From positions 2,666,001 through 2,730,000 of the forward strand of contig OZ252283.1 in the NCBI GenBank assembly GCA_965250025.1: a stretch of DNA of 64,000 nt, written 5' to 3'. The position numbers were made by a program, and so were the translations under genes. This document shows positions 44,806 to 53,517 of this stretch, in pieces. Source of the stretch: CBDDLD01 sp965250025 (GTDB taxonomy: Bacteria; Bacteroidota; Bacteroidia; Flavobacteriales; Flavobacteriaceae). A model generated the notes under the pieces. The model was not told the DNA's origin, did no database searches, and worked only from the letters and a program-made list of their open reading frames with translations. How positions within the stretch are numbered: the first letter of the stretch is position 1; every line of letters starts with the position of its first letter.

Positions 44806-45357
44806 TCAGGTTTTAAACTCCGGCTTAAATGCTTTATAATACTTATTAAAATCTTCCTGAGTTTTCATTTCTTTGTAGACATCATCTTTAAATAACTTAA
44901 GATACAGTTCTAAATCCCGAGGCTTTTTGTATCCTGTAACGGGTGTAATAAAATTAGCTTCTTCATCAAAGAAAACAATCGTAGGATAAGCTCTCACTTT
45001 AAGATATCTGGTAAACTCGTGTGGACTATTACGTTTATTAGCACGTGAGGCATCATAACTAGGATTAGCGAATGTTTTATCTTTATAGGTCACACTGCTA
45101 TTACCTTCAGCATTAAACTTTACAGCATAATAATGCTTATTTACATAAGCTGCCACGTCCTTGTTTTGAAAAGTATTCCTATCTAGCATTTTACAAGGTC
45201 CACACCAATTGGTATAAACGTCCATCATAATTTTTTTAGGCGTCTTTTTCTGAAGCTCTAAAGCTTCCTCCAGAGTCACCCAATTGATCTCTTGTGCTAT
45301 TACACTTGTTAGTGAAAACAGCATTACGGCTAATATTAATGTTACTTTCTTAATCAT
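44806..45357 (-). CDS. Periplasmic thioredoxin-like protein
   Basis: This 183-aa exported protein has signal peptide MIKKVTLILAVMLFSLTSVI, cut after AQ-type residues. The thioredoxin fold is at about 25-150, with the active site WCGPC in YTNWCGPCKMLDRNTF and the cis-Pro region KVRAYPTIVFFDEE. An insertion between strands (KDKTFANPSYDASRANK) is like DUF953/DsbD-gamma-type proteins. It probably handles disulfides or cytochrome maturation outside the cytoplasm. The frame is open 20 codons further upstream, but only the ATG at 45357 starts the signal peptide. Confidence 0.9.
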   Translation of the reverse strand: MIKKVTLILAVMLFSLTSVIAQEINWVTLEEALELQKKTPKKIMMDVYTNWCGPCKMLDRNTFQNKDVAAYVNKHYYAVKFNAEGNSSVTYKDKTFANPSYDASRANKRNSPHEFTRYLKVRAYPTIVFFDEEANFITPVTGYKKPRDLELYLKLFKDDVYKEMKTQEDFNKYYKAFKPEFKT

Positions 45358-45392
45358 ATGTTGATTTGTTGCAATTATCATTCCTAACTTAC

Positions 45393-45420
45393 AAAAAATG
45401 CGTCTTAATAGACGCATTTT
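45393..45420 (-). terminator. Terminator of the peptide transporter operon
   Basis: AAAATGCGTCT (45395-45405) and AGACGCATTTT (45410-45420) form an 11-bp perfect stem with a 4-nt loop. The run of As at 45393-45398 gives the T-tract on the minus strand. It lies 26 nt past the end of the POT gene. Confidence 0.85.
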
Positions 45421-45445
45421 GCCTTTATTTTAACGTTTTACTCGT

Positions 45446-47212
45446 TTATCGTACACCGTGCATGAGTTTTTTGAGTAACGGATGTAATAATAATGCTATG
45501 ATACCCAATACTATCGGTACTATGGTAAAGATCAAAAAGAATCCTGACAAGCTATACTCTTCAGTAATTTTTTCGATATCGCCTCCTACATAATGTGCTA
45601 ACTTATTACCTATGGCTATGGCAAGATAATATACCCCAAACATAAATGCTATCATTCGGGCAGGAATAAGTTTACTCAGATATGATAATCCCATAGGAGA
45701 TAAGCATAACTCGCCCAGCGTATGAAACAGGTAAGCGAGCACTAACCAGGCCATACTTAAGCTTGCTGATTTAGCCCCGGCGGGTACACTCATGGCTCCA
45801 AAAGCCAGAAATGCAAAACCGACACCTAATAAAAATAATCCTAAAAAGTATTTTACGGATGCTGGCGGATTGTATTTACTATCCCACCATTTTGTGAATA
45901 ATGGTGCAAACATGATAATAAATAATGAATTAAGTATGGCAAACCATGTTACAGGCACCTCTGTTTCTGTAGATTGAAATTCTGTGTATAATTTATAAAT
46001 CACGATGGCCCATACAATAAGAAAACTAAAGCCCAGAATTATATTCGAAAATCCAATTCTATTAAATGTTTTTCGAAACAAACTTAACAGCACATATGTA
46101 ATTATAGCTAATGGCACTACAGTAACTATGAGGTCTACAATTTTGAAGGTTGTAGCGGCACCTCCTTCTAATAATCGATTAGTAAAGTCTCTTGTATATA
46201 TTGGTAAGGAACCTGCTGCTTGTTCAAAAGCGGCCCAGAAAAATACCGTTAGTATACAAAATATTGCAAAAGCAATCATTCTATCTCGTTCTATGGTAAC
46301 ATAACGTGGTATTCTAATGATCAAAAGCAAAATAAAAGTAACGGCGGCCACTAAAGCAAAGAACAAAGAATCTCCCATTCCTGCTATAGTAAAATTAAGC
46401 GCTTGTATATCACCAATTTTATTTAAAGGATCGTTAATTATAAATATTAATGCTGATATTGTAAAAATGACCATTAGAATCACATCTATAGTAAGAAAAG
46501 GGTTTAACTTTTCCCCTGCTTTCTGATCTAAGGCTGCTTCAGCATCCTCTGCAGATTCCACTTCTTGTTTCGTGGGTTTATCACCAATTGTCCCAAAAAG
46601 AGGTTGCGCATAATAGAACTGTAACATTCCAAGTAGCATAAAAATTCCCGCTAACCCAAAGCCATAACTCCATCCAACTTTTTCGCCAACCCAACCACAC
46701 AACATAATTCCCAAGAAAGCACCAGCATTAACGCCCATATAGAAAATATTATAGGCCCCGTCTTTTTTCTCATCATGCCCTTCATACATTTTAGAAATTA
46801 TAGAAGTCATATTAGGTTTAAAAAACCCATTTCCAACTATTAACAACGCTATCCCAATGTATAAAAAAGTAGGGGTTTCTATAGCCATGGATGCATGACC
46901 CAAGGTCATTAACAAAGCCCCTATAACAACAGCCATTCTATACCCTATTTTCTTATCTGCAAGCCAGCCTCCAACTAAAGGTGTCAGGTATACAAATAAA
47001 GCATAAGTACCTAATAAGGAAAGTGCGGCTTCAGTAGACCAACCCCAACCTGGATTCTCGCCGGTAATTACTCCTGTTAAAAAAATCACCAATATGGCAC
47101 GCATTCCATAGTATGAGAATCGCTCCCACATTTCGGTAAAGAAAAGCACAAACAATCCCGCAGGATGCCCCATAACTTTAGTTTGAAAGAAATTTTCGGA
47201 TGTTTTATTCAT
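45446..47212 (-). CDS. Proton-dependent oligopeptide transporter (POT/PTR family)
   Basis: This major facilitator protein imports di- and tripeptides with protons. The 588-aa protein has about 14 membrane segments. Family signatures are FFTEMWERFSYYGMRAILVIF (in part: EMWERFSYYGMRAILV) in the first helix, FYMGVNAGAFLG, and ETC-type GELCLSPMGLSYLSKLIPAR late in the protein. It is 67 residues longer than its neighbour because of extra residues in the central cytoplasmic region (KQEVESAEDAEAALDQKAGE). It is the last gene of the cluster with a second POT and a DPP4-like peptidase. Confidence 0.93.
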   Translation of the reverse strand: MNKTSENFFQTKVMGHPAGLFVLFFTEMWERFSYYGMRAILVIFLTGVITGENPGWGWSTEAALSLLGTYALFVYLTPLVGGWLADKKIGYRMAVVIGALLMTLGHASMAIETPTFLYIGIALLIVGNGFFKPNMTSIISKMYEGHDEKKDGAYNIFYMGVNAGAFLGIMLCGWVGEKVGWSYGFGLAGIFMLLGMLQFYYAQPLFGTIGDKPTKQEVESAEDAEAALDQKAGEKLNPFLTIDVILMVIFTISALIFIINDPLNKIGDIQALNFTIAGMGDSLFFALVAAVTFILLLIIRIPRYVTIERDRMIAFAIFCILTVFFWAAFEQAAGSLPIYTRDFTNRLLEGGAATTFKIVDLIVTVVPLAIITYVLLSLFRKTFNRIGFSNIILGFSFLIVWAIVIYKLYTEFQSTETEVPVTWFAILNSLFIIMFAPLFTKWWDSKYNPPASVKYFLGLFLLGVGFAFLAFGAMSVPAGAKSASLSMAWLVLAYLFHTLGELCLSPMGLSYLSKLIPARMIAFMFGVYYLAIAIGNKLAHYVGGDIEKITEEYSLSGFFLIFTIVPIVLGIIALLLHPLLKKLMHGVR

Positions 47213-47235
47213 AAGTAAAAAGTTTAGTTATAAAC

Positions 47236-47259
47236 AAAACCCTCAAAATTGAGGGTTTT
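47236..47259 (-). terminator. Hairpin between the two POT genes
   Basis: AAAACCCTCAA (47236-47246) and TTGAGGGTTTT (47249-47259) are perfectly complementary with a 2-nt gap. It could end or attenuate transcription after the upstream POT gene. Confidence 0.7.
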
Positions 47260-47265
47260 TGTATT

Positions 47266-48831
47266 TTAATTATCTGCTAGTTCAAAGCCTTCTGTTTCTT
47301 CATTTTTAGTACCTTCAAGTTCTTCCGCTCCATGCGTCAATCGTTTTAAAGGTTTTAAAATCGCTATTACCAAGATTCCAAAAATAGTACAGAATATCGC
47401 TATCCCAGTAAAAATTGTAAATTCTCCCAGTTCTGAAGCTGATTCTCCAAGAAGTCCTGCTACTTTATTTCCTAAGCCTGTTGCCGCAAAATAAGCACCC
47501 ATCATAAATGCCATCCAACGTTCTGGAGCTAGTTTTGTTATGAATGAAAGTGCCACTGGTGATGCACATAACTCTCCTAAAGTATGGAATAAATATGCCA
47601 AAACTAGCCATTGCATTCCTGATTTAGCAATAACTTCTCCTGCAGCATCATATCCCACTTCTTTGCTAGCCACGGACATGAAAAAGAATCCCCAGCCCAT
47701 AATGATAACTCCAATTGCCATTTTGAACAATGAAGAAGATTCCTTCTTTCTATTCTTCCACCAAACCCAAAAGCTACCAACCAAAGTTGCAAATATTAAT
47801 ATAAAAATCGCATTTACTGATTGAAACCAGCTGGCTTTAACCTCAAAATTCCCTAAGATTAAGTCGGTTTTCTGGGCAGCATAAAGATTCATTAATCCAC
47901 CTGCTTGTTCAAAAGCCCCCCAAAAAATGATGATAATTAAGAAAGATAAATATGTTACTAATATTCGATCCTTTTCAACTTTATTCCCATCATTATACAC
48001 CACAATACCTACACCAACAGCAAAAGCCAATCCAATAATTAGTAAGCCATAATCCCATGAATCATAAAAAAACCAGACTAATAAACCGGCAACAACCATA
48101 ATTACAAAGCCTATGATAGAATTTGTGTGCTTAAAGATTGCCATGAGCAGATTACTACTTTCTTGCTTTTCTTCTTCAGATCTTGTATCTTCTACTAAAT
48201 TACCTACATGTTTAAGGTGTTTTTGCCCTAACATATATATCAATTGACCGAGTGCCATTCCTATACCCGCTAAACCAAATCCATAATGCCATCCGTATTC
48301 TTCGCCTATGTATCCGACCAATAAGGCAGAAGCTGCTGCTCCAAGGTTGATTCCCATATAAAAAATATAGAAGCCCATGTCTCGCTTATTCTGCTCATTT
48401 TTTGGATACAGTCCTCCTACCATAGTTGATATGTTAGGCTTTAGCATCCCTACACCCATGACTATCAATATAAGTCCTGTATAGAATGCCCACATTTGTT
48501 CTATTGCCAATACGCTATGACCTGCCACCAAAAGCAAACCTCCTACAAAAACTGATTTACGCTGCCCCAGAAGTTTATCTGCGATTATACCTCCTGGTAT
48601 TGACGCCACATACACAAACATAGTATACCATCCGTATAATTCAAGAGCACTTGCATTTTCCCATCCTAAACCCGGATTATCTGCCGCAGTTTCTGCTACT
48701 AAATACAATACCAAAATGGCACGCATTCCATAGTACGAGAAACGCTCCCACATTTCTGTAAGGAATAGAATATACAACCCTACCGGATGCCCGAAAAGTT
48801 TCTTTTGATTTGCTAAGACTGAATTTGTCAT
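47266..48831 (-). CDS. Proton-dependent oligopeptide transporter (POT/PTR family)
   Basis: This second peptide/proton symporter, 521 aa, is a clear paralogue of the previous gene (shared EMWERFSYYGMRAILV, FYIFYMGINLGAAAS, LFHTLGELCASPVALSFITK). It has about 14 membrane segments, with a charged loop near 215-225 (EDTRSEEEKQESS). It lies 26 nt after the DPP4-like gene on the same strand. The two transporters may differ in peptide preference; the sequence does not say how. Confidence 0.93.
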   Translation of the reverse strand: MTNSVLANQKKLFGHPVGLYILFLTEMWERFSYYGMRAILVLYLVAETAADNPGLGWENASALELYGWYTMFVYVASIPGGIIADKLLGQRKSVFVGGLLLVAGHSVLAIEQMWAFYTGLILIVMGVGMLKPNISTMVGGLYPKNEQNKRDMGFYIFYMGINLGAAASALLVGYIGEEYGWHYGFGLAGIGMALGQLIYMLGQKHLKHVGNLVEDTRSEEEKQESSNLLMAIFKHTNSIIGFVIMVVAGLLVWFFYDSWDYGLLIIGLAFAVGVGIVVYNDGNKVEKDRILVTYLSFLIIIIFWGAFEQAGGLMNLYAAQKTDLILGNFEVKASWFQSVNAIFILIFATLVGSFWVWWKNRKKESSSLFKMAIGVIIMGWGFFFMSVASKEVGYDAAGEVIAKSGMQWLVLAYLFHTLGELCASPVALSFITKLAPERWMAFMMGAYFAATGLGNKVAGLLGESASELGEFTIFTGIAIFCTIFGILVIAILKPLKRLTHGAEELEGTKNEETEGFELADN

Positions 48832-48857
48832 ATAATAAGTATTAGTTAGTTATCTTT

Positions 48858-51089
48858 TTAGCCTTTAATTTTAGACGACATTTCTTTTTGATCTTCTTCC
48901 TTTTTAATCTTATCGCCTAAGGTTCTATTTATAAAGTTGGTCATCTTCTTATACAAATGCAAGCGTGTATTCCCACCGTATATCCCGTGATTTTTATCGG
49001 GATAAATCATCCATTCGAATTGCTTATCGGCCTGTATTAAAGCTTCTACCATACGCATCGTATTTTGTACGTGTACATTATCGTCTCCTGTTCCATGAAT
49101 CAACAGGAAATCACCTTTTAATTTGTCGACATGATTTATTGGTGAGTTTTCATCATAACCGCTAGGGTTTTCCTGCGGTGTTGTCATGTAGCGCTCTGTA
49201 TATATAGTATCGTAAAATCGCCAACTGGTTACCGGTGCAACGGCTATAGCCATCTTAAACACATCGTTCCCTTTAAACAGTGCATTACTACTCATAAATC
49301 CGCCATAGCTCCATCCCCAAATGCCAATCCTTTCCTGATCTACATATGGCAATTCGCCCAATTTTTTGGCTGCAGCAATTTGATCTTCAACTTCATATTT
49401 CCCCAATTCATTTTGTGTTGCTTTCTTAAATGCGGCCCCTTTATATCCTGTTCCTCTACCGTCTACACAAGCTACGATGTAGCCTTGCTGCGCTAGTGAT
49501 TGATACCAGTAATCGTTAATGCCATTCCAACGGTTAGCGACTTGCTGAGATCCCGGCCCTGAGTATTGGTACATAAACAACGGATACGCCTTATTAGGAT
49601 CAAAATCTGCCGGCTTTATCATCCACATATTAAGATCATTGCCATTAACTCGCAACGTACTGAATTCTTTCTTAGAGGTTACATAATCTGTAAGCTTCCT
49701 GGCTAAACGATCGTTGTCTTTGATGCTTTTTACCACATTCCCGCTCTTAGAATCGTTTAGTGTATACTCGGGCGGTGTTGTCGCACTTGAATGCGTATTG
49801 ATAAAGTATGAAAAATCCGCACTAAATGCCGCACTGTTAGTGCCATCGGTCTTTGTAAGTCTGATTTTGTTTTTACCATTGAGTTTTATAGCGTATACAT
49901 CTCTGTTTATGGATCCATTTTCTACGGACTGATAATAGATTGTATTTGCTTTTTCGTTATAACCATAGTAATTGGTAACTTCCCAATCGCCTTTTGTGAC
50001 TTGATTGATCAGTTCGCCATTCTTTTTATAATGGTAGATATGATTATAACCGTCTTTTTCGCTGGTCCATATAAAGCTGTTATCTTTTAAGAAGGTTAAA
50101 TCAAAAGTCACATCTATATAAGCATCGTCTTTTTCTGCCAATACCAAATTGGATGTCATGCTTTTTGTATCTATCATCCAAAAATCCAACTCATTTTGGT
50201 GCCTGTTCATGTATTGAACACTAAGCACATCTGCTTCATTGGTCCATTGTAATCTTGGAATGTAGAAATCTGTATACGCTTTATCCACTTTCAATTCTGA
50301 TGTCTTTTGGGTTTCAAGATCGTACAAGTGAAGAGATACTATTGCGTTTGCTTCGCCGGCTTTAGGGTATTTGAATACCTGTTGTGTTTGGTACAAATCG
50401 GAGCCATAGACATCCATTGAAAACTCTGGCACATTGGTTTCATCAAACCGTATAAAAGCGATCTTATTGCTATCGGTATTCCAGTCAAAAGCTCTGACAA
50501 AACTAAATTCTTCTTCATACACCCAATCTGTTATACCATTGATGATCTTGTTCTTTTCACCATCATAAGTCATTTGACTCACTTTACCTGTATTCAAATC
50601 CTTTATGTACAAATTATTCTCATACCCATAAGCTATTTTGGTAGCATCCGGAGATAGCGTAGGTTCTTGTATGAGCTTATCCGATACTTTAGTCAATTGT
50701 TTAGATGCAATATCATATACATAATATTCTCCTAAGCGTGAACGCCTGTATACCGGCACTTCATTAGTAGTTAATATAATTTTAGACTCATCTTCACTAA
50801 AGCTGTAATCAAAAAAACCTTGTATGGTTTTCAACGCTTTTGAACTCAACAAGGTCTTTACTTTTTCTAAAGTTTTATAATCATAAATATCAATGGATGC
50901 TGTTCTGGTATTCCTATCAAAATTAAGGACCGAATACTGCTTTCCGTTGTTCATGGAATGTAAGGCTTGCATGCCTTCTGTTCTGAATGCCCCACTCCAA
51001 ATATCTTCTAATGTGATTTGTTTGCTTTGAGCAAAGGATAGTGAAGTTACTAAAAAGCCAATAATGGCCGTGAATCTCATTACGTTCAT
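48858..51089 (-). CDS. S9 family peptidase, dipeptidyl peptidase IV-like
   Basis: This exported serine exopeptidase removes N-terminal dipeptides, commonly X-Pro. The protein of about 743 aa has signal peptide RFTAIIGFLVTSLSFAQ, a DPP4 N-terminal beta-propeller with the Glu pair in VYEEEFSFVRAFDWN, and a C-terminal alpha/beta hydrolase. The catalytic Ser is in GIWGWSYGGFMSS (near 590), the Asp in HGTGDDNVHVQNT and the His in PDKNHGIYGG. Starts at 51119 or 51080 are also possible. With two POT genes it makes a peptide-degradation and import unit. Confidence 0.93.
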   Translation of the reverse strand: MNVMRFTAIIGFLVTSLSFAQSKQITLEDIWSGAFRTEGMQALHSMNNGKQYSVLNFDRNTRTASIDIYDYKTLEKVKTLLSSKALKTIQGFFDYSFSEDESKIILTTNEVPVYRRSRLGEYYVYDIASKQLTKVSDKLIQEPTLSPDATKIAYGYENNLYIKDLNTGKVSQMTYDGEKNKIINGITDWVYEEEFSFVRAFDWNTDSNKIAFIRFDETNVPEFSMDVYGSDLYQTQQVFKYPKAGEANAIVSLHLYDLETQKTSELKVDKAYTDFYIPRLQWTNEADVLSVQYMNRHQNELDFWMIDTKSMTSNLVLAEKDDAYIDVTFDLTFLKDNSFIWTSEKDGYNHIYHYKKNGELINQVTKGDWEVTNYYGYNEKANTIYYQSVENGSINRDVYAIKLNGKNKIRLTKTDGTNSAAFSADFSYFINTHSSATTPPEYTLNDSKSGNVVKSIKDNDRLARKLTDYVTSKKEFSTLRVNGNDLNMWMIKPADFDPNKAYPLFMYQYSGPGSQQVANRWNGINDYWYQSLAQQGYIVACVDGRGTGYKGAAFKKATQNELGKYEVEDQIAAAKKLGELPYVDQERIGIWGWSYGGFMSSNALFKGNDVFKMAIAVAPVTSWRFYDTIYTERYMTTPQENPSGYDENSPINHVDKLKGDFLLIHGTGDDNVHVQNTMRMVEALIQADKQFEWMIYPDKNHGIYGGNTRLHLYKKMTNFINRTLGDKIKKEEDQKEMSSKIKG

Positions 51090-51208
51090 TAATCGTATTT
51101 TTCGATAAAGTAATGCCAAGTTTACTAAAAATTATGCAAAAAACCCTAACTATTAACAGTAAATCAGCAATAATAATGCTCATTACCGACATTTTATATC
51201 AATCGCAC

Positions 51209-51216
51209 TATATTTG
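51209..51216 (+). promoter_or_regulatory. Candidate -7 box of mvaA
   Basis: TATATTTG matches TAnnTTTG. Transcription would begin near 51223, which is almost on the first in-frame ATG (51225), so the second ATG (51237) with a short leader is more likely used. Confidence 0.5.
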
Positions 51217-51236
51217 TGTCTTAAATGCGGAAAGCA

Positions 51237-52559
51237 ATGCAAAATACCATTTCTGGCTTCTCTAAACTTTCAAAATCCGAAAAAATAGATTGGATCATTG
51301 AAACACATTTTAATAATGATGATTCTATAAGGCAGTTAGTTTCCCAATACTGGAATACTGATAGCAAACTGCAAAAGCTTCATGACGAATTCATTGAAAA
51401 CACAATCACTAATTATTATTTGCCTTTGGGAGTTGCTCCCAACTTCTTGATCAACGATACGTTTTATACTATTCCTATGGCAATAGAAGAAAGTTCTGTG
51501 GTTGCTGCCGCTAGTAAAGCTGCTAAATTTTGGCAAAACAGGGGTGGATTCAAGACTTCTGTACGTTCTACCACTAAAGTTGGTCAGGTTCATTTTACAT
51601 ACTTTGGAGACGAACATAAACTCATTCAGTTTTTCGAACACATTACGCCCCGATTTTATGACGCTACAAAATCAATTACCAAAAACATGGAACGCCGTGG
51701 CGGGGGTATAAAAACTATAGAACTTCGTAATAAGACAGGACTTCTGGAGGGCTACTACCAATTGCATGCTACTTTCGAAACCCTAGATGCAATGGGTGCT
51801 AATTTCATCAATTCCTGTTTAGAGCAATTTGCCGAAACCCTCAAGTATGAAGCTCAAAACTATGATGGCTTTAACAGCAAAGAGAAAGCGATTACAGTGA
51901 TCATGAGTATTCTTTCTAATTATGTCCCGGAATGTATTGTAAGAGCAGAAGTGAGTTGTGCCATTCAAGACCTTAAAGATAATGATATTAGCGACCCTGA
52001 GGCTTTTGCCTCCAACTTTAAAAAAGCAGTCAACATTGCCGAAGTAGAACCCTACCGTGCCGTCACCCATAACAAAGGCATTATGAATGGTATCGACGCC
52101 GTGGTATTGGCCACCGGGAATGACTTTAGAGCTGTTGAAGCCGGCGTACATGCTTACGCCTCAAGAAACGGTAGCTATTCGAGCTTAACTCATGTGTCCA
52201 CTGATGATGGTATTTTTAAGTTTTGGATAGAAATTCCTCTGGCATTGGGAACTGTCGGCGGACTTACCAGCTTGCACCCCTTGGTCAAGTTTTCTCTGGA
52301 CATGTTAGGAAAACCTTCCGCCAAAGACCTGATGAAAATTATTGCTGTTGCCGGATTGGCACAAAACTTTGCAGCTTTAAAATCATTAACCACTACCGGA
52401 ATACAAAAAGGTCATATGAAAATGCACCTTATGAACATCTTAAACCAATTTGATGCTAATGCTTATGAAAAAGCAACTCTGGTTGAACATTTTAAAACGC
52501 ATACGGTAACCCATAGTGCTGTCATAGAAGCTTTGAACAACTTACGAAGTACCAGTTAA
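51237..52559 (+). CDS. mvaA: Hydroxymethylglutaryl-CoA reductase
   Basis: Reduces HMG-CoA to mevalonate, the committed step of the mevalonate route to isoprenoids. The 440-aa class II type enzyme has the N-terminal FSKLSKSEKIDWI, PLGVAPNFLINDTFY (substrate), FETLDAMGANFINS (the DAMG motif near 184), ATGNDFRAVEAGVHAY near 293, and the late segment VGGLTSLHPLVKFSLDMLG. The start at 51237 is favoured over 51225 by the -7 box position. Its stop overlaps the start of the GHMP kinase gene by one base. Confidence 0.92.
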   Translation: MQNTISGFSKLSKSEKIDWIIETHFNNDDSIRQLVSQYWNTDSKLQKLHDEFIENTITNYYLPLGVAPNFLINDTFYTIPMAIEESSVVAAASKAAKFWQNRGGFKTSVRSTTKVGQVHFTYFGDEHKLIQFFEHITPRFYDATKSITKNMERRGGGIKTIELRNKTGLLEGYYQLHATFETLDAMGANFINSCLEQFAETLKYEAQNYDGFNSKEKAITVIMSILSNYVPECIVRAEVSCAIQDLKDNDISDPEAFASNFKKAVNIAEVEPYRAVTHNKGIMNGIDAVVLATGNDFRAVEAGVHAYASRNGSYSSLTHVSTDDGIFKFWIEIPLALGTVGGLTSLHPLVKFSLDMLGKPSAKDLMKIIAVAGLAQNFAALKSLTTTGIQKGHMKMHLMNILNQFDANAYEKATLVEHFKTHTVTHSAVIEALNNLRSTS

Positions 52560-53455
52560 TGAAATCTTACACAAGTCACGGAAAATTATTACTTACCGGT
52601 GAATATTTGGTATTGGATGGCGCTAAAAGTTTAGCCTTACCTACCAAATACAGCCAAAGCCTTTCTATTAGCACCAATACTTCTAAACGTATACATTGGA
52701 AAAGCTTTAACGAACTCAACCAAATATGGTTTGAGGATAACTTTAGCATTGACACCACTTCTGATAATGCCATTACGCAGCGTCTGATAGAGGTATTAAA
52801 AGCTGCTCAAACACTCAATCCTGATTTCTTAACTTCCGGTGAAGGTTTTGATATGATCACGCATCAGGATTTTAATCGACTATGGGGATTAGGTACTTCT
52901 TCTACATTGATCAATAATATTGCCCAATGGGCTAATGTTGATGCTTACGAATTGCTCGAACTCACTTTTGGAGGCAGTGGTTACGACATTGCTTGTGCCC
53001 AACATCACAGTCCTATCGTTTATGAAAAGCATGATAAGACTAACCGCACGGTAAAGGAAGTAAATTTTTCACCTGCTTTTGCTTCTGACCTATACTTTGT
53101 TTACCTCAACCAAAAGATGAACAGTAGAGATGGTATTACTTTATATCATCAGAATACGGCTTCCAAATCTCTGCTTATCGATGCGATCAATACCATAACC
53201 GAAGCGCTTATTCATTGCGATTCGCTCTCCGACTTTCAGCGTTTAATTACTCAGCATGAAACTATTATTGCTTCAGTCATTGGCATTCAACCTGTAAAGC
53301 AGCGTTTGTTTAAGGATTTTGATGGCGCAATTAAAAGCTTAGGTGCCTGGGGAGGCGATTTTATCTTAGTTGCTACTGATACACTTCCACAGTCTTATTT
53401 TAAAGCTCTTGGTTACCATCATATCATTCCATACCGCGATATGGTTTTAATATAA
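52559..53455 (+). CDS. GYDIA family GHMP kinase
   Basis: This small-molecule kinase of the GHMP superfamily is named after the motif GGSGYDIACAQHH (near 138-150) in this flavobacterial group. The 298-aa protein starts SHGKLLLTGEYLVLDGAKSL, typical of mevalonate-type kinases, and has LWGLGTSSTLINNIAQW (the ATP-binding glycine/serine loop, near 107-123) and SLGAWGGDFILVATD near the end. Translational overlap with HMG-CoA reductase suggests phosphorylation of mevalonate or phosphomevalonate; which one cannot be decided here. Confidence 0.88.
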   Translation: MKSYTSHGKLLLTGEYLVLDGAKSLALPTKYSQSLSISTNTSKRIHWKSFNELNQIWFEDNFSIDTTSDNAITQRLIEVLKAAQTLNPDFLTSGEGFDMITHQDFNRLWGLGTSSTLINNIAQWANVDAYELLELTFGGSGYDIACAQHHSPIVYEKHDKTNRTVKEVNFSPAFASDLYFVYLNQKMNSRDGITLYHQNTASKSLLIDAINTITEALIHCDSLSDFQRLITQHETIIASVIGIQPVKQRLFKDFDGAIKSLGAWGGDFILVATDTLPQSYFKALGYHHIIPYRDMVLI

Positions 53456-53490
53456 AAAAAGCGCTGCAAGAAAATTTGCAGCGCTTTTTT
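53454..53490. terminator. Bidirectional terminator between GHMP kinase and ppiD
   Basis: GCGCTGCAA (53461-53469) and TTGCAGCGC (53476-53484) form a perfect stem with a 6-nt loop. Seven As lie before it and six Ts after it. It serves two convergent genes. Confidence 0.9.
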
Positions 53491-53517
53491 ATTTATGTTG
53501 TGTGTTCTATATACGTC

